A DNA stretch of 40,179 bases, taken from positions 6,426 to 46,604 of the forward strand of contig JARGPI010000044.1 of assembly GCA_029213005.1 (NCBI GenBank), written 5' to 3'. How positions within the stretch are numbered: the stretch's first letter is position 1; each line of letters opens with the position of its first letter. This document shows positions 24,554-33,328 of the stretch, piece after piece. The position numbers and the translations under genes are program-made. The DNA comes from Verrucomicrobiales bacterium. Its GTDB lineage: Bacteria; Verrucomicrobiota; Verrucomicrobiia; Verrucomicrobiales; DEV007. Below the pieces are notes generated by a model that did no database searches, had not been told where the DNA came from, and worked only from the letters and a program-made list of their open reading frames with translations.

Positions 24554-26483
24554 GATCTGACTCCAGGTTAAATTCTTCTTTCCGCGCCCGATTAACCAGC
24601 AAACCGACGATAAGCACGGTCATAATCGGCCCTACTGAGGCGAGTGCGAGGATTCCGAATCCGTCGCCCACTCCGGGGATGTTAGCTCCAATTCCCAAAC
24701 CCATCGCGAGAACCAGCGGCACCGTGATTGGTCCGGTCGTCACTCCGGCGCTGTCCCATGCGAAATTTACAAACTCCTCGGTCGATAGAAAGGTTAGAAG
24801 TAACAGAACTAGGTAAGGCGGAATCAACATGGACGTGAGGTTGAGGCTTTCGAAGGCCATTTGCGCGACGCCGGCGGCGATTCCCATTCCGACGCCGACT
24901 GCGACGACCTGCATCAATAGTTTCTTTTTAAATACCCCGACAGTGACATCGTCGACGGTCTGTCCCAGTGCATTGAGCGCCGGTTCGGCGAGGGTTGCCC
25001 CGTAACCCAGAAAAAAGGCGAAGAGTATCGTAATAATTTTCCCGAACAGTTCACTGTCGAAGAGGGGAGCGACCGTTCCTGAAAGTCCCCACGGAGTGAT
25101 TGACGCAAAGGTAACCGGAACATTGGCTCCCAGTTGGGTTCCCAGGGGGATCAGTCCCATAGTCAGTCCAAGACCGAACAATGCCATACCGAAAACCGCA
25201 AAGGTTACGCCGAGCGCGATTTCATCCGCTTTGCGAAGGCGCTCCCGCAAAACAACGAGCAAGGTCAGAAAGAGAAAGGCACAGAGGGGGAGGATCGCCT
25301 GGGCAGCCATTTTCAAAGAAGCGATGGTTGCCTCCGGGATTTTGAGATGCGGATTCCACGGATTTTTGGTCTGACGAATCACAAAGTTCTCGATCATACC
25401 TTTGTCATCCCGCTTCACCAGGACGATTTGAGCATTGTGTAGAACGATGCGCCCGTCGTCATCAAGAGACGCTTCACCCCCTTCGTACCGGGTGGTGAAA
25501 CCCGCCAGCTCGCCGGTTTTGAGATATTCCTCAAACTCTTCGGGGCTAAATCGCAATGCTTTCTCTTCTGTGGAATCTTCGTTGGCGACAAGCGTTTCGA
25601 CAGCCTCATCAGAAACGGACACCGCTGGTCCGTTGAAGTTTTCCGCACCGTAGAAATCTTTCGAAGTGTGGTGAAAAATCGCCAATCCTAACACCGCCAC
25701 TACAGGAAACAGCGAAGCCAAAGTGACAATACCAAAACCTGCCGCCCCATCGTTATCGGAACCGACGATCCGGCAGACCCCGATCCCGAGGGCCAACACC
25801 AGAGGAACCGTAACGGGTCCGGTGGTCACGGCTCCGCAATCCCAGGCCAGCCCTATGACCGGTTTTAATACAGGATCGAAATAGGCGTAAAGTGTCAGTG
25901 AAATAAGGAGCAACACGATTGGAATAATTAGAATTTTCAGTGACCAACCATAGAAAAAGCGGAGAATCCCGAGGGTCACCGCGACGCCCACGCCGACACC
26001 TACCGCGGCGACAAGCTGTCCTGAAAATTCGTTTAACAGGCTGTAGAGTAGGGGAGCGGTTTCCGGGGACACTCCGCTGCCCGCCTGTTTTAGAACGGAA
26101 ATCGCGGGTTCGGCGAAGGTGGCTCCGATTCCGAGAATAAAGGAAAACGTCATGATGAGGGGGAGCCTCGAGTTCCTTGGCAGGATCGCCCCGATGGTTT
26201 CCCCAAAGGGCATCAAACCGAGACGCAGACCCTCCATAAAAAAGGTGAGACCAAGAACCACGATCGCAATTCCCAGTGCGATCGTCGCTGAATACACTAT
26301 GGGCAGGCGGAGAAAGAAAATCTGAAAAACGGCGAGGTAGAGAATAATAAACCAGACGCTTTTTAACTGCTCAGTCGCTTTCTCGCGGAAGTAGCGCCAG
26401 ACAATGGAACACACCCCACCAACTCCCAGCGCCTCAAAAGGCGACGGATTGGGGAGGGGGAGTGGCTTCTCGGTTTCAGGCAT
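24543..26483 (-). CDS. DUF1538 membrane protein with internal duplication
   Basis: A 646-residue polytopic membrane protein made of two DUF1538 repeats (about 40-300 and 390-640). Each has G(I/Y)GATFAEPAI- or GATLAEPAL-type motifs and a near-identical VTTGPxTVPLVLA block (W-D-C-G-A in the first, W-D-S-A-G in the second). A charged hydrophilic linker of about 80 residues (305-385) joins them. The inverted or tandem repeat design is that of a transporter; the substrate is unknown. No ribosome-binding site is visible before the ATG. It is co-transcribed with the downstream triple PII-like gene, an arrangement suggesting nucleotide- or nitrogen/carbon-controlled flux. Confidence 0.9.
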   Translation of the reverse strand: MPETEKPLPLPNPSPFEALGVGGVCSIVWRYFREKATEQLKSVWFIILYLAVFQIFFLRLPIVYSATIALGIAIVVLGLTFFMEGLRLGLMPFGETIGAILPRNSRLPLIMTFSFILGIGATFAEPAISVLKQAGSGVSPETAPLLYSLLNEFSGQLVAAVGVGVGVAVTLGILRFFYGWSLKILIIPIVLLLISLTLYAYFDPVLKPVIGLAWDCGAVTTGPVTVPLVLALGIGVCRIVGSDNDGAAGFGIVTLASLFPVVAVLGLAIFHHTSKDFYGAENFNGPAVSVSDEAVETLVANEDSTEEKALRFSPEEFEEYLKTGELAGFTTRYEGGEASLDDDGRIVLHNAQIVLVKRDDKGMIENFVIRQTKNPWNPHLKIPEATIASLKMAAQAILPLCAFLFLTLLVVLRERLRKADEIALGVTFAVFGMALFGLGLTMGLIPLGTQLGANVPVTFASITPWGLSGTVAPLFDSELFGKIITILFAFFLGYGATLAEPALNALGQTVDDVTVGVFKKKLLMQVVAVGVGMGIAAGVAQMAFESLNLTSMLIPPYLVLLLLTFLSTEEFVNFAWDSAGVTTGPITVPLVLAMGLGIGANIPGVGDGFGILALASVGPIMTVLIVGLLVNRARKEEFNLESDHGD

Positions 26484-26514
26484 GTAGGTTCGAATTGCTT
26501 CAAAGCCAAAATCG

Positions 26515-26554
26515 TGCCAAAACCAGCCACCGATTTTTTACCGAATCGGTCTGG
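26515..26554 (-). terminator. Hairpin at the end of the EamA gene, weak terminator
   Basis: On the minus strand CCAG-ACCGATT (26554-26544) pairs with AATCGGT-CTGG (26535-26529 and 26526-26523) with a two-base bulge. It is followed by GGTTTTGG, a short T run. The hairpin overlaps the last codons of the EamA gene and would close the long sigma-factor operon. Confidence 0.4.
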
Positions 26555-27461
26555 CGGGTATTGACGAAAGCCTTGAAAGCAGGACGATGCCGAAGATCAC
26601 TATGGAACCGCCAATATAGATACCGGCACCGGGCGATTCGGTGCTGATAAACCAGGTCGACTGAAGCACGCCGCAGAGCGGGATCAGGAACCGGTAACCT
26701 GCGAGAAGATTCACCGGGTATTGTCGGGTCAGACCATTCCACAAAGTAAATGCAGCGGCTGAAACGATAGCGAGATAAATAGTTGTTCCCGCGATGCGGA
26801 GGTCGGTGAAAGCGGTGGCCTCCCCGATTGCAGGAAGTCCGAGCAGTGTTAGTACCAGTCCTCCGGCGAAGAGGGAGAATCCTGTAGCGGTCGTGACATC
26901 GATGGTTTTCGATAGCGGCTGGAGCACGATGACGCCGAGTGTGCCGCTAAGTGATGAGCAGAGAAAGAGTGCTCCGCCGAGTAGTGGCCTACCCGCACCT
27001 GCGCCCGGAGCGTAAACGGCGATGCTGATTCCGATCGCACACATCACCAGGATAGCGTAGTGCTTCGCAGTCGGTGGGGGTGATTTCAGAAGCAGGGGCG
27101 CGAGTAACACCCACCAGAAAGATCCGGCGGAAACCAGCAGTGATCCGAGGATGCCGGACGAAGTCGACAGTGCTAGATAGAAAAATAAATACTGCCCCAC
27201 TGTTTGGAACAGGGTAAAAACGGCAAGTAAGCGCCAATCAGCCCGGCGGAGTCGATCCAGGGGCCGATCGCGACTGATGAATAACAATACGAGTAATCCC
27301 GCGATGGTGAAGCGGACTCCGGCAAAAAGGAATCGGGTCGCAATCGATTCCATTTCCCAGATGCCATAGACATACTTGATCGTCGGAAAAGCGGATCCCC
27401 AGAGGATTGAGCAAATCAGAACGATGCCGAGAATCCGGGCGTGAGTGGCGAGTGATAGCAT
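26538..27461 (-). CDS. EamA/DMT-superfamily transporter
   Basis: About 307 residues with ten predicted helices in two EamA halves. Typical pieces are ILWGSAFPTIKY near the N-terminus, a glycine-rich loop (GAGAGRPLLGG) between the halves and RFLIPLCGVLQSTWF in the last quarter. The frame extends to 27560, but that would run into the preceding dehydrogenase; the ATG at 27461 gives the usual short cytoplasmic N-terminus. It lies 65 bases after the dehydrogenase and may be the last gene of the sigma-factor operon. Substrate unknown. It is not closely related to the EamA gene at 11143-12069 by eye. Confidence 0.87.
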   Translation of the reverse strand: MLSLATHARILGIVLICSILWGSAFPTIKYVYGIWEMESIATRFLFAGVRFTIAGLLVLLFISRDRPLDRLRRADWRLLAVFTLFQTVGQYLFFYLALSTSSGILGSLLVSAGSFWWVLLAPLLLKSPPPTAKHYAILVMCAIGISIAVYAPGAGAGRPLLGGALFLCSSLSGTLGVIVLQPLSKTIDVTTATGFSLFAGGLVLTLLGLPAIGEATAFTDLRIAGTTIYLAIVSAAAFTLWNGLTRQYPVNLLAGYRFLIPLCGVLQSTWFISTESPGAGIYIGGSIVIFGIVLLSRLSSIPARPIR

Positions 27462-27526
27462 AAAGATGGTGACAGACAGGAGAATGTCACCATCAGGGGA
27501 GGGAGCAAGTCCGGATTCGTAATCGC

Positions 27527-28306
27527 TTAAGCGGCGGTATAGCCGCCATCGACAGTCCATGCCGCTCCGGTGACAAACGAGGCTTCGTCGGAGGCCAAAA
27601 ATGCTACCACGTTGGCAATTTCCGCCGGTTCAGCCAACCGACCCATGGGATGCAGGGATTTCATTGCCTCGTGAACTTCGGGATTTCCGGTCACGCCCTC
27701 AGTCAAAGCGGTGTAAACAAAACCGGGGCACACCGCGTTGACCCGAATGTTTTCTGCGGCAAGCCGAACTCCCATATCACGGGTGAGCTGGAGTATTGCC
27801 CCCTTACTTTGCGGGTAGGGACTGAATCCATCGGAAAAGGGGAGCGCAGTCGGGTAGCCGACCAAACTCATAATCGAGCCGAGGTTAACAATACTGCCGC
27901 CGCCGGTCCGCCGCATTTCCTCCACAGCGGCATGGCACATCAGAAAAGTGCCCTTGGCATTGATATCCATCACGGCCTGCCAGCGTTCTTCAAAATCCGC
28001 CTCGGCGGGCAGGTTGCGCGGAGTGATGCCTGCCGAATTGACTAACACATCCAGTTGGCCGAATTGATCCCGGCACTGTGCGATGACGGCCTCGATATCA
28101 TTTCGTTTCGCCACGTTGCCGACGCAAGTCGCCAGATGGCTTTTTCGATCGCCGGCCTGTGCTACCAAATCCTGTAGTCTTTCCTCATTGATATCGGTAG
28201 CCATGACTTTGGCTCCCTCGGCTAAAAATTTTGCTACGGTAGCCGCACCAATCCCGGAGGCGGCACCGGTAACGAGTGCTACTTTGTTTTCCAATCGACC
28301 TGTCAT
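27527..28306 (-). CDS. Short-chain dehydrogenase/reductase (SDR family)
   Basis: A 259-residue classical SDR. The cofactor motif TGAASGIG (13-20) is followed by D38 at the end of beta-strand 2, which favours NAD(H). Also seen are NSAG (90-93), N116, the catalytic S144, and YPQSK (Y164, K168), and the C-terminal CPGFVYT and VTGAAWTVDGGYTAA. The reaction is NAD(P)-dependent oxidation or reduction of a sugar alcohol, keto acid or similar; exact substrate unknown. It begins 11 bases after the DUF1501 gene, so it belongs to the same transcript and may process a product handled by those proteins. Confidence 0.92.
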   Translation of the reverse strand: MTGRLENKVALVTGAASGIGAATVAKFLAEGAKVMATDINEERLQDLVAQAGDRKSHLATCVGNVAKRNDIEAVIAQCRDQFGQLDVLVNSAGITPRNLPAEADFEERWQAVMDINAKGTFLMCHAAVEEMRRTGGGSIVNLGSIMSLVGYPTALPFSDGFSPYPQSKGAILQLTRDMGVRLAAENIRVNAVCPGFVYTALTEGVTGNPEVHEAMKSLHPMGRLAEPAEIANVVAFLASDEASFVTGAAWTVDGGYTAA

Positions 28307-28317
28307 GACTTATGGGG

Positions 28318-29583
28318 CTAGCTGAAAAGTTTAGCGATTGGAGTTCCCTGATCGGTAACCGGAACAGGACGGTCTCCGGCGTAGAGATTTTTTTGATAAT
28401 CGACACCTACTGCGGCGCAAACTGTCGCGAAGAAATCCGGCACACTGACGGGATCAGCGAGTGTCTTTTTGGAAAGATCATCGGTTTGCCCCCACGCACC
28501 GCAGTGGTTGAGGCCGCCGCCAGCCAGCACGCAGGTGAACGCACTGCCCTGATGACCGCGTCCGCCGCCGCTGTCGAATTCCGGCGGGCGTCCGAATTCG
28601 GTAGTTACCATGATCAGCGTTTTATCGAGTAGGTTTTTCTCACTGAGATCAAGAATCAAAGTTGCCATCGCCTGATCGAGTTCTTTGATCAGTTCGTGCT
28701 GCTGCAGGATCCCTTCTTTATGGGTATCCCAACCCGTTCCATTCATGAAATTCAGGTTGTGCGACACTTCAATAAATCGAACCCCGCGTTCGACGAGTCG
28801 ACGACTCAGCAAACAGCGTTGTCCAAATTCCCCGCCGTATTGATTCCGCAGATCCGCGGGCTCGGCGTCGAGTTGAAACACGCGGTTAAATTCCGGACCG
28901 CTGAGTTTTAGACTTTGCTCGATAGCGGCATCGTAACTTTTCAATCGTTTGTCGTCCGTCGGTGCCGAGCTGGCCTGAAGTGCGCTCAGAAACCGTTCCC
29001 GACGCTCCTGCCGGGTAGTCGAAACGCCCGGCGGACGCGACAGACCTGCAGGTCCCCGACTGGTGTCGGTGAGGTAGAGATAGCTGTCTTGCGCACCGAG
29101 AAATCCCGGACCGCGGGTGACGTTTGGGTAACCGATCAAAACATAGGGCGGGGCATCTTCGGACACCGCGCCGCGCTCGTGAGAAATGATCGAGCCGATC
29201 GACGGATACCTGATCGTGCCACTGATGGGGCGCCCTGTATGCATGCGGTTGGTCGCTGCCGCATGCTCATCAATCACGTTGTGATGCACGGTGCGAACCG
29301 CCGTCACACGATCCATCAGCGGGGCTAATTTTGCGAGATGCTCACAGACCTGAACGCCCGGCACAGCGGTGTCGATGGCGTCGTAGTAGGCTCCGGGTTT
29401 TCCAGCTTTCGGATCGCCCCGGCGTTTCGGGTCGAAGGTATCGATTTGCCCCATGCCTCCGCCAAGCCAGATCGAAATGACGTGCTCGGCCTTTCCTGAA
29501 ATCAGGTTGGCAGATAGAGATTGTGGCAGTGCTAACCCGCCGGTAACGGCAGCGCTGGTTCCTAAAAATTGTCTTCGATTCAT
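28318..29583 (-). CDS. DUF1501 exported protein (second module)
   Basis: 421 residues from the ATG at 29583. The start MNRRQFLGTSAAVTGGLALP is a twin-arginine signal, so the protein is exported folded. The DUF1501 body (sulfatase-fold related) has IWLGGGMGQIDTFDPK, VTAVRTVHHNVIDEHA, ERGVRFIEVSHNL and VTTEFGRPPEFDSGGGRGH. These recall the metal-binding regions of alkaline-phosphatase-like enzymes, but no sulfatase cysteine is apparent. The open frame extends 30 codons upstream, where it overlaps the previous gene and lacks a signal; the ATG at 29583 is 20 bases after that gene's stop. It pairs with the LamG/cytochrome-like/DUF1553 gene upstream. The biochemical role of the family is not established. 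Confidence 0.9.
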   Translation of the reverse strand: MNRRQFLGTSAAVTGGLALPQSLSANLISGKAEHVISIWLGGGMGQIDTFDPKRRGDPKAGKPGAYYDAIDTAVPGVQVCEHLAKLAPLMDRVTAVRTVHHNVIDEHAAATNRMHTGRPISGTIRYPSIGSIISHERGAVSEDAPPYVLIGYPNVTRGPGFLGAQDSYLYLTDTSRGPAGLSRPPGVSTTRQERRERFLSALQASSAPTDDKRLKSYDAAIEQSLKLSGPEFNRVFQLDAEPADLRNQYGGEFGQRCLLSRRLVERGVRFIEVSHNLNFMNGTGWDTHKEGILQQHELIKELDQAMATLILDLSEKNLLDKTLIMVTTEFGRPPEFDSGGGRGHQGSAFTCVLAGGGLNHCGAWGQTDDLSKKTLADPVSVPDFFATVCAAVGVDYQKNLYAGDRPVPVTDQGTPIAKLFS

Positions 29584-29603
29584 AAGATGATGTAGTTGCG
29601 ATG

Positions 29604-32600
29604 TTAGGGCACCCAAACGAATTCCCGATGGTTGATGAGACTCCAGATGAGGTCTTCGTAAACGTCTCTCCACTCAGACTTCAAGCGTGAGTCGGGTGCG
29701 GGGCCCTGTTGGACACGTTTTTCGATTTCCTGCTGAATGGTGTTGGCGTCGGGCGTGACATGGTTTAGCCACGTCACGAGTCGAAGCCGCTCCGGCTTTT
29801 CGGGAATTGTTACTTGATCAGCGGGCGTGAGCCGGTTTTCAAAGCCTGCCTCCAGAGCCGGGAGCAGTGCCGATTTTTCCGAAGGAAGTGGCATTCGATT
29901 GAGAAAACGGAGGAATAGATTATCGAGCAGAGCTTCGGCAGAGCTGCTATCCACGGCCAGATCGGCGATTTCCGATTTCCATGAAGCGCGGGATAGGGTT
30001 TGGACCAGCGTGCCGTTTTCGAGAATCCCGGGCTGCAGCATGTTGGGATCGGTATCGCGCTCAAAAGTCGGTTCCTGTCGGGTGCCGCTCCATCCAAACG
30101 CCTGCAAAACATTGACTACCGTTTGCGCTCGCGGTAGAGCGAGACTGGGTCGGTCCCGTTCATTGTTGAGTCCGGCAAACATCCAACCTCGACGGGGAAT
30201 CCCTAACGCCTGTCGGGTTTTCAGAGGTTTTGCGCCGTCATAGATAAAGGTCATTTCCTCGGAGTCGATCTTGGTTCCGGTCGCGGTATGCAGAGAATCT
30301 ACGATCTGTTCCGCGGTTAATCGCCGGCGGATTGGTGTATTAAAATACCGTTCCCCCGATTCCATAGCTCCCGCCTCGCGTTGGTAGGCCTCCGATGTAA
30401 CGATGAGCCGGACAATGTGTTTGGTGCTGTAGTTGTTCGATACCAGTTCGTTCGCCAGCCAGTCGAGCAATTCCGGGTGACTGGGTTGGTTGCCCTCCCA
30501 GTCGTGGACCGGCTCAACGATGCCCGCGCCCATGAGGCGCTTCCAGATTCGATTCACGATCACTTTCGGAAATCGGCGGTTTTCAGGAGATGTAATCAAC
30601 GCGGCGAGTCGCTCGCGGGTGTCTTTGGGATTTTCGATGAGTGCATTGAGATCCTCGTTTTCCTTCACACCGGTTACGGCGGCGAAAGGCCAATCCGGAG
30701 TTACCGGTTCGTCGGGCTTCAGAGTGACACGGATCAACGACTCACGGGCTTTCTTTTCAAAGAACGCAGCGGGTACCCGACTGGTTTTCGGAACGGTCAC
30801 GGTTTTGCGCTCCAGCATCGCGGCCAGTGAATAGAGATCCCGTTGCGTGGTGGAATGATAGGGCGAATCGTGACAGCGGGCGCACTGCAATTCTATACCA
30901 AGAAACGCGGAGGCCACGATGTGACCTTTCGCTGCGAATGGCGCATCGTTTTCCGCTGCCTGCGCAAAACCGGCACTACCGCCGTGGGCCGCATCGCCAC
31001 GCATCATGAGTAGTTCGGTGATCATGCGGTCGAGTGCTTTGTCGTCCCGCAGGGAATCGTGGAGAAAAAAGCGGAAAGGACCGGTGCTGTTTAGAGAGGC
31101 GTTTATCAAAGTAGGGTTTTCCGCGAGGATATCCAGCCAGACGCTTATGTCGTGATCCGCACAACGCTCATCGGCGAGGAGTTTATCGATTAGTTTAGTG
31201 CGCTTGTCAGGATCTGTATCAGCGAGAAATGCCTTGGCTTCATCGGCGGTGGGCGGAAGGCCGATGGTATCAAGATAAATCCGGCGGAGAAAGGACTGAT
31301 CGGAGGTGACAGGTGTTTTAGACAGTTTGTCAGAATCCACGGGAGGCTCCGGCCATTCGGCGCCTTCCTGAATCCATTTTTCGAGCCGGGCGATTTTGTC
31401 GGCGGGGATGCGATCACCGGTGGGTGGCATCACCAGATCGTCGTCGTCGCTGCGGATCCGCTCGATCAATTCGCTGGCGGAAGGATTGCCGGGAACGATG
31501 GAGGGAATCTCACTATCTCCGCCCTGCAACGCGTCCTTCCGGGTATTGAGCTTCAAGCCTCCTTTGTCTTTCTCGCCGTGGCATCGGAAACATTCTTCCT
31601 GCATGATCGGTAAAATCTCCTCGTGAAATTTCTTCGCTGTATCGGTAGTTGAGGCACTCGCGGCGAGGGCGGTTTCGATCTTGGCGTCGATAAAAGCATC
31701 GACAGGATGATGACGGTACCCTGTACGGTCCTCGAGTGTACAGGGTACAGTCACGGTATATTTCTCTACAGCCGCTTTCGCCAGTGTATGTCGCTTTTCC
31801 CAGAACGAATCGCGGGAGCGGGCGGCGGCGCGACGGTTGGTATCATCAAATTCCCCGAGAGAGGTTTCGATTTGGGCGAGAACCGGTTCGATCTCCGAAT
31901 CGGTCAGGGGGAGTTCAGAATTTCCGGCAGCGCGCAGTATAGAGATAGAGTCGCGGCCAGGTGATTCGATAGCGACACAAACTTCGCCGGTGTCGGTTCG
32001 CTGATTCTTGCCGCCAACGATCAATTCCAGTACGACCCGGGAGGTGGCTTTACCGTGCGGAACGGTCACGGTTCCGAATACTTCCTGCTGGTGGTAGCCT
32101 TTGACGCGGGTTCCGGGATGGGGCGGTTCGGCCAGAGGCGTCACGGGATCAAATCCGTTTTCCCCACTGCCTACGGCCGGATTGGTTTTGGCGATGAGTT
32201 TTCCATCGACCCAGAGTCGGGCGAGACCACGGGTTCGCAACAGGAGTCGCCCAGCCCCTGCTGGCAGTTCGACATCTGCCGCCATGCGGAGTAAAAGCGG
32301 CGCTTTCCAGCTGGAGCGGATTCCCCAGCTGTCGTAGCGAACCGGCATGCGGGGAAACAGAAATGCGTCGCCCATCCAACGGGCGGATTCCTCCGGCATT
32401 TCGACCGAATTGGGCCAGCGGTTGGAGGCGGAGTGACCTTCGTTAAACTGAACCAGTAGTTTGCCCGCTTCGATTTCTCCGAGATCCGGCATTTCCTCCA
32501 CCGCCGGCAGTACGACCAGCGGACCGTCTTTTCGTTGCGAGTGGCTCGCTATTTCTTTATCGGTCAAAATGCGCCGATGGAGTGCTACGGCATCGAGAAA

Positions 32601-33314
32601 TCCTTCCAGACTGTTGCCCGCGTTGCCTCCCTGGGATGACCCGATCCAGACATCGTCGTCATCGACGACAGGAGCTTTTGTGGTTGGGCCGTCGACACCC
32701 CAAATCCCTTTAGTAGGTAAACCGTTGATCCAGCCCCGAATCGAGTCGGGTTTCCCGAATTCATAGGCGATCGCGACATGATGCCAGCCTGTAGAGATTT
32801 TGAAAGAGGCATCCGAATTCCAGATATGCCACGTGTTGCCGCCTCCGGGTTGTGGTGCTCCCGCAAAGAGAAAACTGAGATGTCCGAGTCCGTTTCCACC
32901 GCCGATAACCCGCAGTGACCAGTTCTGATTGTTGCGGCCGAAATGCGGAGAGTTGGTCCGGCCTTTACCGATAATATATACCGGTTGGCCGCGGCCCAGT
33001 TTGTCGATCTTGACCCACGATTCCATAGTGATGGCGTCGCCGTTGGTGAAATCGAACTCACTTTGCGGGCCGGGATCCCGAATCTCGAAACGGGCGCCTT
33101 TGCCCTTCAACCGGATGGCGGTGTTGTTGGCCACGAAGCCCGGAAATTCCGGAGGGCGGGGACCTGCCTGATCCCGGACGACATTACCGACAGGAATCAA
33201 CGGGGCCGATTCTTCGGTGCTGAAATCCAGCTCCAGCACTGGTTTTGATTCGTTCGCGAAAAGCGGCGAGCAGGTGACAAGTGAAACAATAAGTAGAGAA
33301 ATCCGTATTTTCAT
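29604..33314 (-). CDS. LamG - planctomycete-type cytochrome c - DUF1549 - DUF1553 protein (second module)
   Basis: A 1236-residue exported protein with signal peptide (MKIRISLLIVSLVTCSPLFA). Domains in order: LamG/concanavalin-like (about 25-260), a beta-rich region (about 290-480), a cytochrome-like PSCyt1 segment with CFRCHGEKDKGGLKL (CxxCH near 575), DUF1549 (about 660-840) with a second CARCHDSPYH (CxxCH near 810), and DUF1553 (about 890-1160). Two CxxCH sites suggest c-type haem. A palindromic repeat is inserted in frame near residues 521-534 (protein VPCTLEDRTGYR). The protein family is typical of Planctomycetes and Verrucomicrobia and is always near DUF1501 genes; its substrate is not known. 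It follows the first DUF1501 gene by 14 bases. Confidence 0.92.
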   Translation of the reverse strand: MKIRISLLIVSLVTCSPLFANESKPVLELDFSTEESAPLIPVGNVVRDQAGPRPPEFPGFVANNTAIRLKGKGARFEIRDPGPQSEFDFTNGDAITMESWVKIDKLGRGQPVYIIGKGRTNSPHFGRNNQNWSLRVIGGGNGLGHLSFLFAGAPQPGGGNTWHIWNSDASFKISTGWHHVAIAYEFGKPDSIRGWINGLPTKGIWGVDGPTTKAPVVDDDDVWIGSSQGGNAGNSLEGFLDAVALHRRILTDKEIASHSQRKDGPLVVLPAVEEMPDLGEIEAGKLLVQFNEGHSASNRWPNSVEMPEESARWMGDAFLFPRMPVRYDSWGIRSSWKAPLLLRMAADVELPAGAGRLLLRTRGLARLWVDGKLIAKTNPAVGSGENGFDPVTPLAEPPHPGTRVKGYHQQEVFGTVTVPHGKATSRVVLELIVGGKNQRTDTGEVCVAIESPGRDSISILRAAGNSELPLTDSEIEPVLAQIETSLGEFDDTNRRAAARSRDSFWEKRHTLAKAAVEKYTVTVPCTLEDRTGYRHHPVDAFIDAKIETALAASASTTDTAKKFHEEILPIMQEECFRCHGEKDKGGLKLNTRKDALQGGDSEIPSIVPGNPSASELIERIRSDDDDLVMPPTGDRIPADKIARLEKWIQEGAEWPEPPVDSDKLSKTPVTSDQSFLRRIYLDTIGLPPTADEAKAFLADTDPDKRTKLIDKLLADERCADHDISVWLDILAENPTLINASLNSTGPFRFFLHDSLRDDKALDRMITELLMMRGDAAHGGSAGFAQAAENDAPFAAKGHIVASAFLGIELQCARCHDSPYHSTTQRDLYSLAAMLERKTVTVPKTSRVPAAFFEKKARESLIRVTLKPDEPVTPDWPFAAVTGVKENEDLNALIENPKDTRERLAALITSPENRRFPKVIVNRIWKRLMGAGIVEPVHDWEGNQPSHPELLDWLANELVSNNYSTKHIVRLIVTSEAYQREAGAMESGERYFNTPIRRRLTAEQIVDSLHTATGTKIDSEEMTFIYDGAKPLKTRQALGIPRRGWMFAGLNNERDRPSLALPRAQTVVNVLQAFGWSGTRQEPTFERDTDPNMLQPGILENGTLVQTLSRASWKSEIADLAVDSSSAEALLDNLFLRFLNRMPLPSEKSALLPALEAGFENRLTPADQVTIPEKPERLRLVTWLNHVTPDANTIQQEIEKRVQQGPAPDSRLKSEWRDVYEDLIWSLINHREFVWVP
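31711..31753. repeat. Palindromic repeat with GTACAGGGTAC unit inside a coding region
   Basis: Arms 31711-31726 and 31738-31753 are inverted repeats of 16 bases with one mismatch and an 11-base loop. The core GTACCCTGTAC/GTACAGGGTAC is the same unit that occurs twice at 9775-9813. Here it lies inside the LamG-cytochrome-DUF1553 gene, keeps the frame open, and encodes a short linker peptide. Confidence 0.75.
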
Positions 33315-33328
33315 AACTCAAAAATCAA

